A stretch of DNA of 56,773 bases from Acidimicrobiaceae bacterium (GCA_003169675.1 PNAT01000109.1:1-56773), one strand, 5' to 3'; positions 40,821 through 50,004 are shown, counted from the stretch's first letter. Program-made: numbers and translations. Notes: generated from the letters alone by a model not told the origin.

Positions 40821-42035
40821 ATGACCGCACAACTGGTCCATGAGCTCGAGCTTCCCCTCCTCAACACCACCGGCATGGAACGGCTCGATGCCATTGCCGC
40901 CATTGAGGCTGCCCGGTCGCAGCACTGGCTCGCCAAGTCCGAGATGGGGTACTCGGTGATGCGCCTGGAGGACGTGACGGCCATCTTGCGCGACAGGCGC
41001 TTCCACTCCGCCCTGTCGATACTTCCCCAGTTGTCCGGCCTCCCCGAGTCGGGATATGCCGGCCGGCGTCGCAAATCGATACTCTCCATGGAGGGCGATG
41101 AGCACACCCGGCTACGTCGGCTGGTCGCACCGGCCTTCACCCCGGCCTCGGCCAATCGCTTGCGCCCGACCATGCGTGCCGTGGTCGGAGACCTGATCGA
41201 CCGGGTGGCGCCTGAGGGTCAGTGCGAGTTCGTCGCCGACATCTGCGAGCCCTACCCCATCCCCATCATCTGCGAACTCCTCGGTGCACCTCCCGAGGAT
41301 TGGAAGCTCTTCTCGGCCTGGGCGACCGACATCTTCCGCATCTTCAACGGCAACCTGGTCGAAGACCTTCCCCTCATTGAGCGGGCGGCCGCTGAGCTGA
41401 CCGACTACGTCAGCGCCATGATCGCCGAACGCCGCACAGACCCTCGCCACGATCTCCTCAGTGACCTGATTGCCATTGAGGAGGGTGGTGACCGCCTCTC
41501 CACCGAAGAGATGGCCATGCTGGCCGAAGCCGTGCTCATGGCCGGCACGGACACCACCCGCAATCAGCTGGGCTGCTGCGTGGCACTCTTCTGCGATCAC
41601 CCCGACCAGTGGGCGCTGTTGGCCGAGCAGCCCGAACTGGCGCCTCGTGCCGTCGAGGAGTCGATGCGCTTCCTGGGCGCCGTGCGGGCGACCGCGCGCT
41701 TCGCCTCGGAAGACATCGTCTATCGCGACATTCTGTTCCCGCAGGGGACCATCGTCTCGACCGCCCTGGCCGGCGCCAATCGGGACCCCGAGGTATGGAC
41801 CCTTCCCAACCAGTTCGATATCACCACCGAACGGGTCACCGCGCATATGACCTTCGGCTCGGGCATCCATTTCTGCATGGGTGCCGCATTGGCCCGGGCG
41901 GAGCTGCAAGAGGCACTTCCTCTTCTGGCCCAGCGCATGCCGAAATTGGCCGCCCGCGGATCCATTGAGTGGAAGCCCGCCACGTTCGGGATCTGGGGTC
42001 CAGCTCGCCTCCCGGTACGCTTCGACCCCTCCTGA
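40821..42035 (+). CDS. Cytochrome P450
   Basis: A 404-residue soluble bacterial P450. The I-helix oxygen-binding motif is AGTDTTRN, the ExxR of the K helix is EESMR, and the heme-binding loop is FGSGIHFCMGAALA with the cysteine ligand near residue 352. It is of the usual CYP100-series length and has no membrane anchor or fused reductase, so it needs a separate ferredoxin and reductase, not seen nearby. Substrate recognition regions do not resemble a group I can name. A GCCTGG/CCAGGC hairpin follows the stop directly. Confidence 0.95.
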   Translation: MTAQLVHELELPLLNTTGMERLDAIAAIEAARSQHWLAKSEMGYSVMRLEDVTAILRDRRFHSALSILPQLSGLPESGYAGRRRKSILSMEGDEHTRLRRLVAPAFTPASANRLRPTMRAVVGDLIDRVAPEGQCEFVADICEPYPIPIICELLGAPPEDWKLFSAWATDIFRIFNGNLVEDLPLIERAAAELTDYVSAMIAERRTDPRHDLLSDLIAIEEGGDRLSTEEMAMLAEAVLMAGTDTTRNQLGCCVALFCDHPDQWALLAEQPELAPRAVEESMRFLGAVRATARFASEDIVYRDILFPQGTIVSTALAGANRDPEVWTLPNQFDITTERVTAHMTFGSGIHFCMGAALARAELQEALPLLAQRMPKLAARGSIEWKPATFGIWGPARLPVRFDPS

Positions 42036-42056
42036 GCCTGGCTGCTTCACCCAGGC
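42036..42056 (+). terminator. Hairpin directly after the P450 stop
   Basis: GCCTGG, 9-base loop, CCAGGC, starting at the base after the stop codon. No T-run. Confidence 0.4.
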
Positions 42057-42154
42057 GCCCGTCATCGCCGCGGTGCGATCGTGGGTCCGGGCCGCGCCTC
42101 TCACTCCCGCCGCCGGCGCGGCCAGGCCGCAGGGGTGAACGGGCGAACTTCGGG

Positions 42155-42721
42155 CTAAGGCTGACGCCCCAAGAAGGCGGCCAGCTCGTCAGCCGGGCAG
42201 GCCGAGGCACCCATCTCGACCTTGGGCCCGAACGGAGCCTGGCCGTCGGGCCCCCGGAAGGCGTCGGGAATCGACATGCGGGCCACTTCAAGGAGTTGGC
42301 CGGCCAGTTCGGGATTGAGATCCGTCGACTGACCGGTGGCCTTGGCCAGGTCCCACCCGTGGGTGAAGGTGTCCAGGGCTGCAATGAACACGAATTGGCT
42401 GCCCGGCAATTCGGCAAAGGAGAGCTTGATCATCTTCTCCATGGTGCCGTCGGCCGCAAAGGCGCTGACGGCCTGCGCGGCCCCGTCCTTGAACGCGGCG
42501 ACGAAGTCACCGTTCGTGAAGTCGGGCGGATCCCCGGCCGGGGGCTCCTCGCCCTGGGTCGCCGACGCCGCGAAGAAGTGCGTTCCGCCCACAATGTGGT
42601 TGACCAGGGCCCTCACCGGCCACGATGCGCACGGGGTGGAGTCGTCCATTTGCTTCGCGGTGACCCCGGCCAGCACGCTGCCCGTCGATGCGAATGCCTG
42701 CTCCAAGACCTCAGCGCTCAT
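42155..42721 (-). CDS. TIGR03086-type DinB-like metal-binding protein
   Basis: A 188-residue four-helix-bundle protein of the DinB/mycothiol-dependent maleylpyruvate isomerase superfamily. DDSTPCASWPVRALVNHIVGG near residue 40 and the TFTHGWDLAKATGQ segment near residue 120 carry the metal-binding histidines. Members are frequent in actinobacteria, and many are thought to act with mycothiol as thiol transferases, but no reaction is assigned to this group. It is transcribed in the same direction as the MaoC gene upstream after 77 bases and may be independent. Confidence 0.87.
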   Translation of the reverse strand: MSAEVLEQAFASTGSVLAGVTAKQMDDSTPCASWPVRALVNHIVGGTHFFAASATQGEEPPAGDPPDFTNGDFVAAFKDGAAQAVSAFAADGTMEKMIKLSFAELPGSQFVFIAALDTFTHGWDLAKATGQSTDLNPELAGQLLEVARMSIPDAFRGPDGQAPFGPKVEMGASACPADELAAFLGRQP

Positions 42722-42798
42722 GATGGGCTTCCTTTCGTCACGTCTATGGACCTCAAGATAGCCAACACGCCCCTGGCCCGCACCAGCCAGGCGCGGCC

Positions 42799-43224
42799 CT
42801 ACCCCGGTACGGCCGCCGTGGCCTCGCCGATCAGCTTGTCCTCGCCATCGCCGTTGGACAGAGTGACCGAGAGGTCGACCAATTGCTGGCCGCCCTCCTC
42901 CCGCTTTCCGGTGATCACGATCTTGGAGGAGAGCACTTCGTCGGGCCAGGTCTGGCGGGCGAAGCGGACCTGATACCGCGTCACGTTCCCCACGCCGACG
43001 AAGTCCGTCAGCGCCGAGGCCAGCAGGCCCATGGAGAACATGCCGTGCCCGAACACACTGGGCTGGCCGGCGGCCTGGGCCGCCACCTCGTCGTGGTGCA
43101 TGGGGTTGAAGTCACCCGAGGCTCCGGCGTATTTGACCAGGTCGGTCCGGGTCAGCTTGTGTGAGGTCACGGGGGCCTCGTCGCCGATGTTCACGTCACT
43201 CCAGGACAACTTCTTCTCACCCAC
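42799..43224 (-). CDS. MaoC-family (R)-enoyl-CoA hydratase / hotdog dehydratase
   Basis: A 141-residue hotdog protein. LVKYAGASGDFNPMHHDEVAA holds the hydratase 2 motif with the catalytic aspartate and histidine, and GQPSVFGHGMFSMGLL the next conserved turn. It resembles HadB, the catalytic subunit of a two-part dehydratase in mycobacteria. The second hotdog protein is encoded two genes upstream (43739-44254), which lacks the DFNPMHHD motif; the two may form one heterodimer. Substrate is a beta-hydroxyacyl thioester. Confidence 0.9.
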   Translation of the reverse strand: MGEKKLSWSDVNIGDEAPVTSHKLTRTDLVKYAGASGDFNPMHHDEVAAQAAGQPSVFGHGMFSMGLLASALTDFVGVGNVTRYQVRFARQTWPDEVLSSKIVITGKREEGGQQLVDLSVTLSNGDGEDKLIGEATAAVPG

Positions 43225-43262
43225 GGTGTCGACCTCCAGTCGAAAATTCGCTCATTCTCATA

Positions 43263-43733
43263 TCACGCCCCGAACAGGTGCAGCACGTGGTCGATGGACC
43301 AGACGTACCAGGAGTGAGTACCGAGCACCACCACCGAGGCCAGGATCATCATGAAGTTCTGCCCCTGCTCGGCCCAATCCGAGATCATCAGGATCAGGTA
43401 CAGGATGTTCAGGAGAATTCCGGCGAAGGCGGCGATCGGGGTCAGGAAGCCCGCCATCAGGCCCAGGCCGATGGCCAGTTCGCCCAGCACGACCACATAG
43501 GCCATGAGCTTCGGTCGGGGCACCACCACGGCATCGAAGCCCTTCTTCACGAAGGGCCACTTGTGCTTTTCGGCCACCGACTGCCCCCAACTGATGCCGG
43601 CACCGCGCTTGAACCAGGCGGCCTTGTCCTTGTGCCAGAAGCTCTTGAACCACCAGAAACCCAGGCCGATGCGCAACACAGCCAGCCAATGTGGGGCCGT
43701 GAGCCAGGTGGTCGAGGAAGGCGCGTAGGACAT
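43263..43733 (-). CDS. DoxX-family membrane protein
   Basis: A 156-residue protein with four membrane segments, the DoxX layout. LAVLRIGLGFWWFKSFW starts the first helix and LGELAIGLGLMAGFLTPIAAFAGILLNILYLIL contains the rest of the core. An internal charged loop (KRGAGISWGQSVAEKHKWPF) separates helix 1 from helix 2. DoxX proteins are linked to oxidoreductase or redox complexes, but the function is not established. The gene lies 5 bases after the hotdog gene upstream and 38 bases before MaoC, so the three are one operon. Confidence 0.85.
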   Translation of the reverse strand: MSYAPSSTTWLTAPHWLAVLRIGLGFWWFKSFWHKDKAAWFKRGAGISWGQSVAEKHKWPFVKKGFDAVVVPRPKLMAYVVVLGELAIGLGLMAGFLTPIAAFAGILLNILYLILMISDWAEQGQNFMMILASVVVLGTHSWYVWSIDHVLHLFGA

Positions 43734-43738
43734 GGCGC

Positions 43739-44254
43739 TTACGAGCGGTGGATCAGGTTGAAGCGCGCCGTCACCACCGGCTCACCGGTCTTGTCGTCAC
43801 TCCAGTTGGTCTCGCTGACGATGAACGTCATCGTCTTGCCCTTGGACTCCTTCTGGTAGGCATCGGTGATCTTCCCTTCGCTCACCAGCACGTCCCCGAC
43901 CTGCACTGGACGGTGGTAGATGAACTCCTGCTCACCGTGAAGAATGAGGCCACCCTTGGCCATGAGTGGGCCCATGGCCGCCATCAGCGGACTGCCGGTG
44001 GGCGCATCAGCGGGTTGGATCTCTTCCCACTTGCCGGCGAACTCCATGGCAAAGGGCCACGTCAGCGGAGCAGGGATGGCGTCGAACCCGGCTGCCTTGG
44101 CGGCGTTTGGGTTGCGGTAGATCGGGCTGGTGCTGAGCACGGCATCGGCGAAGTGGGTCACGGGGCCCCGCTCCACCATCACCTTGGCCTTGCCGGTCGG
44201 CTGCCCGATGATGCCCTTGAGAACGTCTTCTTGCGATGCGGCGCCGTCGGCCAC
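43739..44254 (-). CDS. MaoC N-terminal-like hotdog dehydratase
   Basis: A 171-residue hotdog protein of the FAS1/MaoC N-terminal type: KVMVERGPVTHFADAVL, RNPNAAKAAGFDAIPAPLTWPFAM and LHGEQEFIYHRPVQVGDVLVSEGKI are the family pattern shared with HadA/HadC. It probably pairs with the MaoC protein at 42799. GTG 44254 has AAGGAGG 6 bases upstream and fits the conserved start; the longer frame to 44437 would overlap the divergent nitroreductase gene region and has no conserved residues. Confidence 0.87.
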   Translation of the reverse strand: MADGAASQEDVLKGIIGQPTGKAKVMVERGPVTHFADAVLSTSPIYRNPNAAKAAGFDAIPAPLTWPFAMEFAGKWEEIQPADAPTGSPLMAAMGPLMAKGGLILHGEQEFIYHRPVQVGDVLVSEGKITDAYQKESKGKTMTFIVSETNWSDDKTGEPVVTARFNLIHRS

Positions 44255-44442
44255 CGTCTTCCTCCTTGTCCCCCTCCGCCGTATTTCATGATCCACGTCG
44301 TCATGGCGGGCACCGCCACGTCGCCGGTGCAGCGCTAAAGGTAGCGGGTCGCCCCGGTCCCGCCCAATCCGGGGACGGCGGTCCCGACTGTCGGCCCACC
44401 CGATCCGGTCGGCCGGCCCGATGCTGGGTACCATCACCCGCC

Positions 44443-45072
44443 ATGGCCGATTTCTTCGAAGTGGTGCACACCCAGCGGGCGGCCCGGTCGTTCCTGCCCG
44501 ACGACGTCGACGATGCCTCCATTTCCCGCATCCTGACGGCCGCCACCCATGCTCCCAGCGCCGAGAACAGCCAGCCCTTCGTCTTCATCGTGGTGCGAGA
44601 CGCCGCCATCCGGCGTGCCATCGGCGACCTCACCGCGCGCATCTGGGAGGGCGGGGCCAAGGCGCTCGAATCCGATCGCCTCTCCCCCTCCTTCCTGCGC
44701 GACGTCGACCGGGGGGCCATGGGGGGCATCGCCGGCGCCCCCGTCCTCATCGTGGTCTGCGGGGACACTCGGCTCACCTACCCGCAATCGATGGACGCCT
44801 CGGTCTTCCCGGCGGTCCAGAACCTGTTGCTGGCCGCCCACGCGCTCGGTCTGGGCTCTACCCTGACCACCATGCCGGTCCTCGGGGGCGATGAGCTCTC
44901 TGAGCCCTTGGGCCTCCCGGCCGACGTGGTGCCCATTGCGGTGATCCCCCTGGGCCACCTGGCCCAACCTCTCGGGCCGCCCCGCCGCAAACCACTCTCG
45001 GAGAAGGCACACCTCAATCGCTACGGCACCCCCTACCCCCCCACGCCCTCGGGAGAGGTCAGCGTCCCGTGA
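44443..45072 (+). CDS. Nitroreductase family FMN oxidoreductase
   Basis: A 209-residue nitroreductase. VVHTQRAARSFLPD binds the FMN phosphate, HAPSAENSQPFVFIVV is the second flavin contact, and FPAVQNLLLAAHALGLGSTLTTM the conserved helix. Such enzymes reduce nitro compounds, quinones or enones with NAD(P)H; BluB-like and related functions are not indicated. TACCAT ends 8 bases before ATG 44443, favouring this start. Its last 14 bases overlap the convergent glycosyltransferase. Confidence 0.9.
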   Translation: MADFFEVVHTQRAARSFLPDDVDDASISRILTAATHAPSAENSQPFVFIVVRDAAIRRAIGDLTARIWEGGAKALESDRLSPSFLRDVDRGAMGGIAGAPVLIVVCGDTRLTYPQSMDASVFPAVQNLLLAAHALGLGSTLTTMPVLGGDELSEPLGLPADVVPIAVIPLGHLAQPLGPPRRKPLSEKAHLNRYGTPYPPTPSGEVSVP

Positions 45073-46234
45073 ATTCCTCCAGGAAGGCGCAATAGCGTTC
45101 CAGGATCACCGGCCAGCGGTAGTTGGCCTCCACGTAGCGCAGCCCGTTGTGGCGCATGGTCAGGTGCAGCACCGCGTCGCCGGCCATCCGTTCCACCACC
45201 GCTTCGAATTCAGCGAAGCCGTCGAACCACATGCCCGCCCCAGACAGCTCGCAATGCTCGCGGGTGGCCCCGCACACTGCGTTGACGATGACCGGCGCTC
45301 CCGCCGTCATGGCCTCGACCACCGTGATGGAGAAGGCCTCGAAAGGAGATGGTGAGACGACCGCCAAGGCCCCCCGCAGGAGTCCCCATTTGTCACCGTC
45401 GCCGATCATGCCGGTGACCACCACATCGTCGGCCTCGTCGGGCGGGTTGACCACCTGACCGACGAAGACCAGGCGCAGGGGGCCCGGATGCCGCTCCTTG
45501 TACGTCTGGAAGAAGCGCCAGAGGATGCCGGTCCCCTTCTTGTCGTCCACCCTCCCGATACACAACAGGTAAGGCGCCTCGCCCAGGCCGAACGTGGCCC
45601 GGGCGGCGTCCGCTGAGCCTGCGACCTCCTCGACGCCCAGGCCGACCAGGACCTGCGGGGTAGTGGCCACATTGAACCGCTCCGTCACCAGGCGCCGCTC
45701 GCTTCGGGTCTGGAACACCAAGCCGCGACACTGGGCGAAGAGTTCGTCAAATACGGGGAGGTGCAGAGCCGGCTCCTCGTGGGCAGCCGGGTGCATGATG
45801 GCCCGCTCCCAGACCAGGGGCAGTCCCCGGATGGTCGGGTAGTACAGGTAGGGATAGAAGGCGATCACGTCGGCGTCACTGGCCTCGACTGCCTTGAGCA
45901 GCGCCGGTGACCGGGGCCCCTGGAGATCGACCCAGCGCTCCATGTCATCTACTCCGGCATGTTCGGGATCGGCCAACAGCTGGCCCGAGAGCGGGTGGAA
46001 ACCAACAGAGCGTCCCGCTTCGGAAGCGATCCGCCGCACGCTGACCCCATTGATCGACTCTGTGCCCTCGGCCAACTCGTCCTGCCACGTCAACGCATCG
46101 AGCGCGCACGTGGTCACTACCTCGACCTCGTAGCCTCGATCGGCCACCAAGTGCTCGGCGAACATGCGGGCGCCCGTCTCGGCGCCGCCGCGGATCTCGG
46201 TGCCGTACCGCGGCACCACGTAGGCGATCTTCAC
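45059..46234 (-). CDS. Glycosyltransferase, GT4-like, second subfamily
   Basis: A 391-residue protein, clearly paralogous to 12716-13924: MKIAYVVPRYGTEIRGGAET, DADVIAFYPYLYYPTIRG, HPAAHEEPALHLPVF, IGRVDDKKGTGIL and SPSPFEAFSITVVEAMTAG, then AVCGATREHCELSGAG. It is far from the glycan cluster and sits 12 bases after a thioesterase gene. The acceptor is unknown; given the shared features, it probably transfers the same class of sugar as its paralogue. Confidence 0.87.
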   Translation of the reverse strand: MKIAYVVPRYGTEIRGGAETGARMFAEHLVADRGYEVEVVTTCALDALTWQDELAEGTESINGVSVRRIASEAGRSVGFHPLSGQLLADPEHAGVDDMERWVDLQGPRSPALLKAVEASDADVIAFYPYLYYPTIRGLPLVWERAIMHPAAHEEPALHLPVFDELFAQCRGLVFQTRSERRLVTERFNVATTPQVLVGLGVEEVAGSADAARATFGLGEAPYLLCIGRVDDKKGTGILWRFFQTYKERHPGPLRLVFVGQVVNPPDEADDVVVTGMIGDGDKWGLLRGALAVVSPSPFEAFSITVVEAMTAGAPVIVNAVCGATREHCELSGAGMWFDGFAEFEAVVERMAGDAVLHLTMRHNGLRYVEANYRWPVILERYCAFLEEFTGR

Positions 46235-46246
46235 GAGAGTCGGCCC

Positions 46247-46738
46247 CTACCCATCGGGAGGCGCTCCATTGCGTCTCTGGGGGGACACCTTGTAGACCAG
46301 CCAGCCTTCGGCCACCACGTCGCCGTCGAGAGCGCGCCTGACCTCGGCCTGGCAGAAGGAGACCGAGCGCCCGCGCCTCGTGACCCAACCCTCGCCGATG
46401 AGGTCGGTCTCCCGGGCCGCATTGAGGAAGCGGACCTGCAGGTCGATGGTCACCATGAACGGGACCTCGTCGTACGCACTGGCCAATGCCGGCACCACCA
46501 CGGTGTCGATCAGGGTGGTGATGGCGCCCCCGTGCACCACCCCGGCCGGCTGGCGCAGCTCGGGACGGTAGGGCAATCGCATCCGGGCGTAGTCCGTCCG
46601 CACCTCTTCGAGCACCAGACCCACCACATTGGGGAAGAACGTCTCGGACCAGGTGCCGAAACGCGACCAATGTGCCAAGCGGGCGCCGCTCAGGGGCGGG
46701 TAGGAAGCGGCACGCTCGAAGTCGGCGGGGGATGGCAC
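46247..46738 (-). CDS. PaaI-family hotdog thioesterase
   Basis: A 163-residue hotdog thioesterase. The PaaI signature region is RQPAGVVHGGAITTLIDTVVVPA, with the HGG turn typical of acyl-CoA thioesterases, and VTIDLQVRFLNAARETDLIGEG follows. It hydrolyses an aryl- or acyl-CoA. TAACGT ends 6 bases before GTG 46738 on the minus strand, so it is probably leaderless and heads a two-gene unit with the glycosyltransferase. Confidence 0.88.
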   Translation of the reverse strand: MPSPADFERAASYPPLSGARLAHWSRFGTWSETFFPNVVGLVLEEVRTDYARMRLPYRPELRQPAGVVHGGAITTLIDTVVVPALASAYDEVPFMVTIDLQVRFLNAARETDLIGEGWVTRRGRSVSFCQAEVRRALDGDVVAEGWLVYKVSPQRRNGAPPDG

Positions 46739-46818
46739 GCCGCGACGTTAACGGCCGGCCATGGCCGGCCGGGACCGCAACCTGACGCCGGAGCCAAGGA
46801 GGCGGATATGGTGAACCG

Positions 46819-47343
46819 GTGCAGGAGCACCACTACTTCGTGGACATCGGCGCCACACCGGACGAGCTCTGGAAGCTCTTCTGGTTCCGGGCACCCCGCT
46901 CGCAGTCCGGCGACGTGACCATTGAGATCCTCCATCCCGGGGACGCGATCGGCGAAGGGCTGGTACGCCACTGCACCTTTCGCGTGCCGCGCTACCTGCT
47001 CTCAGGCGGCCGGGGCCAGTCCTGGGAGTGGCTGACCGAGGTGAAGCCCAAGGTCTCGTGGAAGTACAACGCAGTCGGGCGGCCCCTGTGGTCCGAGGCC
47101 GAGGGTCGGACCCGCTTGGAGGACCTGGGCCAGGGTCAGACGAGAATCCACTTCTCCGAGACCTACCGCGCCTTCAACCCTCTCATGCGGGTGCTCCTCG
47201 AGAAGCGGGTGCACCGGTTCATCTCCAAGGACAACGATCGGCTCATCAAGGAGTCGCTCACCACGGGTGTGCAGTACCTGCGTGCTGCCAAGGCCAAGGC
47301 CCAGGCCCAGGCCACGACGCCCGCCGATCCCGAAACGGTCTGA
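46819..47343 (+). CDS. SRPBCC-fold protein (polyketide cyclase/START-like)
   Basis: A 174-residue protein beginning HHYFVDIGATPDELWKLFWF, the first strand and helix of the SRPBCC fold, and ending in a long helix (RVHRFISKDNDRLIKES) and an alanine/lysine-rich tail. The interior strands (GRTRLEDLGQGQTRIHFSETY) also fit. Such proteins bind lipids or hydrophobic ligands in a deep cavity. No catalytic role is apparent. TATGGT ends 6 bases before GTG 46819, supporting the start and a leaderless transcript. Function unknown. Confidence 0.78.
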   Translation: MQEHHYFVDIGATPDELWKLFWFRAPRSQSGDVTIEILHPGDAIGEGLVRHCTFRVPRYLLSGGRGQSWEWLTEVKPKVSWKYNAVGRPLWSEAEGRTRLEDLGQGQTRIHFSETYRAFNPLMRVLLEKRVHRFISKDNDRLIKESLTTGVQYLRAAKAKAQAQATTPADPETV

Positions 47344-47380
47344 GGCCAGCCGACACCCACCCGCAGGACTTGGCCACTGG

Positions 47381-48001
47381 TCAGGTCCCGGTGCGCCGAG
47401 CCAGCAGCACGGCCAGGCCGCGGAAGGCCCGGCCCCGGTGCGAGATGGCATGCTTCTCCTGCCCCGTCATCTCGGCGAAGGTGCGCCCGTCGCCGTCGGA
47501 CGGCACGAACACCGGGTCGTAGCCGAAGCCCCCATCGCCCTTCACCGCGGCCGCGATCGTCCCCTCCACCGATCCTTCGGCCCATAGTTCAGCACCATCG
47601 GGAAAGGCGGCCAGGGCCACCGTGCGGAAGCGGGCCCGGCGTTCCCCTCCGCCGTCCTCCAAGCCGGCCAGCTGGCCCAGCAGTTTGGCCACATTGTCGG
47701 CGTAGGTGGCGTGTTCGCCGGCGTACCGGGCCGAGTACACCCCGGGGGCCCCGCCCAACGCGGCCACCTCGAGCCCGGTGTCGTCGGCCACCGCGGCCAT
47801 GCCGGTAGCCGCGACCAGGGCCCTCGCCTTCAAGCGGGCATTGGCCAAAAGTGTGTCGCCGTCCTCGGCGACATCGGGCAGATGGTCAGGCCGGGGTAGC
47901 AGCACCACGTCGAGTACCGACTCCAGCACGTCGGCGATCTCAGCCACCTTGTCCGGATTGGCCGACGCCAGCACCAGGGCCAGCGACCCGCCCCGGCTCA
48001 C
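47381..48001 (-). CDS. rdgB: RdgB/HAM1 non-canonical purine NTP pyrophosphatase
   Basis: A 206-residue house-cleaning enzyme that hydrolyses ITP, XTP and dITP to the monophosphate, keeping them out of nucleic acids. [14 protein letters not shown] at the N terminus binds the nucleotide, [25 protein letters not shown] is the catalytic core, and [21 protein letters not shown] with [10 protein letters not shown] completes the site. GTG 48001 overlaps the rph stop, and the gene order rph then rdgB is the one in Mycobacterium tuberculosis (Rv1340-Rv1341). Confidence 0.96.
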   Translation of the reverse strand: MSRGGSLALVLASANPDKVAEIADVLESVLDVVLLPRPDHLPDVAEDGDTLLANARLKARALVAATGMAAVADDTGLEVAALGGAPGVYSARYAGEHATYADNVAKLLGQLAGLEDGGGERRARFRTVALAAFPDGAELWAEGSVEGTIAAAVKGDGGFGYDPVFVPSDGDGRTFAEMTGQEKHAISHRGRAFRGLAVLLARRTGT

Positions 48002-48768
48002 CGTGGTGGAGGAGGATCAGCCAGCACCGCCGCCTGCACGTTCGAGAGCTCGCGTATGCCGGCCTCGGCCAGACCGATGAGGGTGTCGAGCTCCCCGCGG
48101 CTGAAGGCCAGGCCTTCGGCCGTCCCCTGTACCTCGACGAAGCGCCCGGCACCGGTCATGACCACGTTCATGTCCACTTCGGCCCGGGAGTCTTCGGCGT
48201 AGGGCAGGTCCAACATCGGCACCCCGTCGATGATCCCCACCGAAATCGCTGCTACAGAATCCGTCAGGGGGTTCTGGCTCAGCGTGCCGGCCTGCTGCAG
48301 GCGGGAGAACGCGTCATGCAGGGCCACGTAGGCACCGCAGATCGACGCGGTCCGCGTGCCCCCGTCGGCCTGCAAGACGTCGCAGTCGACCGTGATCTGC
48401 GCCTCACCGAGTGCCACCAGGTCACAGACGGCGCGGAGCGAGCGGGCGATGAGGCGCTGGATCTCCTGGGTCCGCCCGGATTGCTTGCCCTTGGCCGCCT
48501 CACGAGAGGCCCGTTCGGGGGTTGAGCCCGGGAGCATGGAGTACTCGGCGGTCACCCAGCCCTTGCCGCTCCCCCGCATCCAGGGGGGCACGCGATCTTC
48601 CACCGACGCCGTGCACAGGACCTTGGTCTGGCCGAACGTCACCAGGACCGAACCCGGCGCCATGACCGTGTAGTCGCGCTGGAAGGAGACCGGGCGCAGT
48701 TGGTCGAGCGCGCGGCCGTCCGCCCGCGCCATACGAGCCCGGTGAGTTCCTTCGCTTTGTGCGGACAC
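47998..48768 (-). CDS. rph: Ribonuclease PH
   Basis: A 256-residue phosphorolytic 3'-to-5' exoribonuclease that trims tRNA 3' ends. Family marks are [15 protein letters not shown] at the N terminus, [34 protein letters not shown] and [21 protein letters not shown], with [17 protein letters not shown] in the phosphate-binding part. Start GTG 48768 has AAGGGAG close upstream. rdgB follows with a 4-base overlap, and the MBL hydrolase precedes on the same strand after 30 bases. Confidence 0.97.
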   Translation of the reverse strand: MSAQSEGTHRARMARADGRALDQLRPVSFQRDYTVMAPGSVLVTFGQTKVLCTASVEDRVPPWMRGSGKGWVTAEYSMLPGSTPERASREAAKGKQSGRTQEIQRLIARSLRAVCDLVALGEAQITVDCDVLQADGGTRTASICGAYVALHDAFSRLQQAGTLSQNPLTDSVAAISVGIIDGVPMLDLPYAEDSRAEVDMNVVMTGAGRFVEVQGTAEGLAFSRGELDTLIGLAEAGIRELSNVQAAVLADPPPPR

Positions 48769-48798
48769 TGCACTCCCTTCGTCGTAGGACCGGGGCGC

Positions 48799-49539
48799 CT
48801 ACCAGGTGAAGACGTCACCCGTGTGAGCCTGGTCCACCGGCGCACCGAACGCCTTCTCGGCCTCTTTCCTCACGGCCTCGGCCGACACCGTAGGCCAACG
48901 GTGGGTGATGATCAGGCGACCGACCCCCGCCGCACGCGCCATGGTCCCGGCCTCCCGGCCACTCAGGTGGCGCAGGTTACCTTCGGACTCCTCGGTGTAG
49001 GTGGCCTCGCACAGGAAGGTCCCGATGCCCGGACCGAGCTCCTCGACCGACCACCCCGTGCCGGTGTCGGCCGAATAGGCCAGGGTCGCCCCTTGGTGAG
49101 CCAGGGCCACCGCGAGGGTGGGAGGGCCGTGATCGGTGGCCACGAACCGGGCCTCCAGTGCGCCGATCGTCAGCACCATGGACGGTGCCAGCTCGTGCCA
49201 CGACATCCAGGATGCCGCGGCGTAGTACGACCGTTTCTGGACGCCCGGAGGGGCATGGACCCGCAACGGATTCCCCTGCTCGCCGCACCGCGCTCGCCCG
49301 GGGCCATACCCGGCCCACGTGGCCAATGACTCCAGATCGGTCCAGTGGTCAGGGTGCTCGTGGGTCACGATCACCGCCGCCAGTCTGGCCGGATCGCCCC
49401 ACTCCTGGAGCCGGGCGAAGGTCCCCGGACCGGCATCGAGTAGGAGCGCGGTGCCGTCGGCCTCCACCAGGTACCCGCTGCCCGAGCCGCCGGGACCGGG
49501 CCAGCTGCCGTCACATCCGAGAACGGTGAGCGTCCGCAC
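48799..49539 (-). CDS. MBL-fold metallo-hydrolase (Rv1339-like)
   Basis: A 246-residue metallo-beta-lactamase fold protein. VTHEHPDHWTDL carries the HxHxDH metal motif, LLLDAGPGTFARLQEWG precedes it, and IITHRWPT supplies the last histidine. Its place upstream of rph and rdgB matches Rv1339 of M. tuberculosis, reported to be a cyclic-nucleotide phosphodiesterase; the same role is possible here but not shown. GTG 49539 gives the conserved start VRTLTVLGCDGSWPGPGG and follows the VOC gene by 7 bases. Confidence 0.88.
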   Translation of the reverse strand: MRTLTVLGCDGSWPGPGGSGSGYLVEADGTALLLDAGPGTFARLQEWGDPARLAAVIVTHEHPDHWTDLESLATWAGYGPGRARCGEQGNPLRVHAPPGVQKRSYYAAASWMSWHELAPSMVLTIGALEARFVATDHGPPTLAVALAHQGATLAYSADTGTGWSVEELGPGIGTFLCEATYTEESEGNLRHLSGREAGTMARAAGVGRLIITHRWPTVSAEAVRKEAEKAFGAPVDQAHTGDVFTW

Positions 49540-49546
49540 CGCGGCC

Positions 49547-49981
49547 TCAGTTCCCGTGGTCCATCGCTTCAGAGCGGAACAGGGCGGGAATCTCGAGGGC
49601 GGCCGCCGCGTCGGCGTACGCCTTGAGCTCAATGACGTTGCCGCTGGGATCAGCGATCTTCGCCTTCGTCTGTTCGGTGGCCAGTCCTTCGTCGTCCGTG
49701 GAGGGTGGGACAAGCCACGCCACCCCACCATCGACCAGCCGGGCCACCACCGCATCGAATTCGGGGCGCCCCAGCGTGACCCCGAAGTGGCGCGCCGTGC
49801 CGGGTTGGAGTGCCACCACGTCATCTCCCCGGTCCCCCAATGTGACCTGCATGCCGTAGAACCACACATCGCAGGAGCCGTCGCGGGCCCGTCCTGCCTC
49901 GCACCCCAGGGAGTGCAGGTAGAAATGCCGGGCTTCGGCCAGGTCGCGCACGGGGATGGAAAGGTGGAGAATCGGTTCCAT
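49547..49981 (-). CDS. VOC (glyoxalase/bleomycin resistance) family protein
   Basis: A 144-residue protein with two beta-alpha-beta-beta-beta units. LHLSIPVRDLAEARHFYLHSLG is the classic first unit and IADPSGNVIELKAY the metal-binding end of the second. H6 and E131-like positions could bind a metal. Such proteins act as dioxygenases, isomerases or drug-binding proteins; no specific role is readable. It lies 7 bases upstream of the MBL hydrolase and probably heads that operon. Confidence 0.87.
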   Translation of the reverse strand: MEPILHLSIPVRDLAEARHFYLHSLGCEAGRARDGSCDVWFYGMQVTLGDRGDDVVALQPGTARHFGVTLGRPEFDAVVARLVDGGVAWLVPPSTDDEGLATEQTKAKIADPSGNVIELKAYADAAAALEIPALFRSEAMDHGN

Positions 49982-50004
49982 CGGCCCACACTATGCAGGG
50001 TCGC

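Noticed and set aside
41112-42104. 330-codon minus-strand frame opposite cytochrome P450
   Set aside because: Antisense to a P450 with all its motifs; composition is that of a shadow frame.
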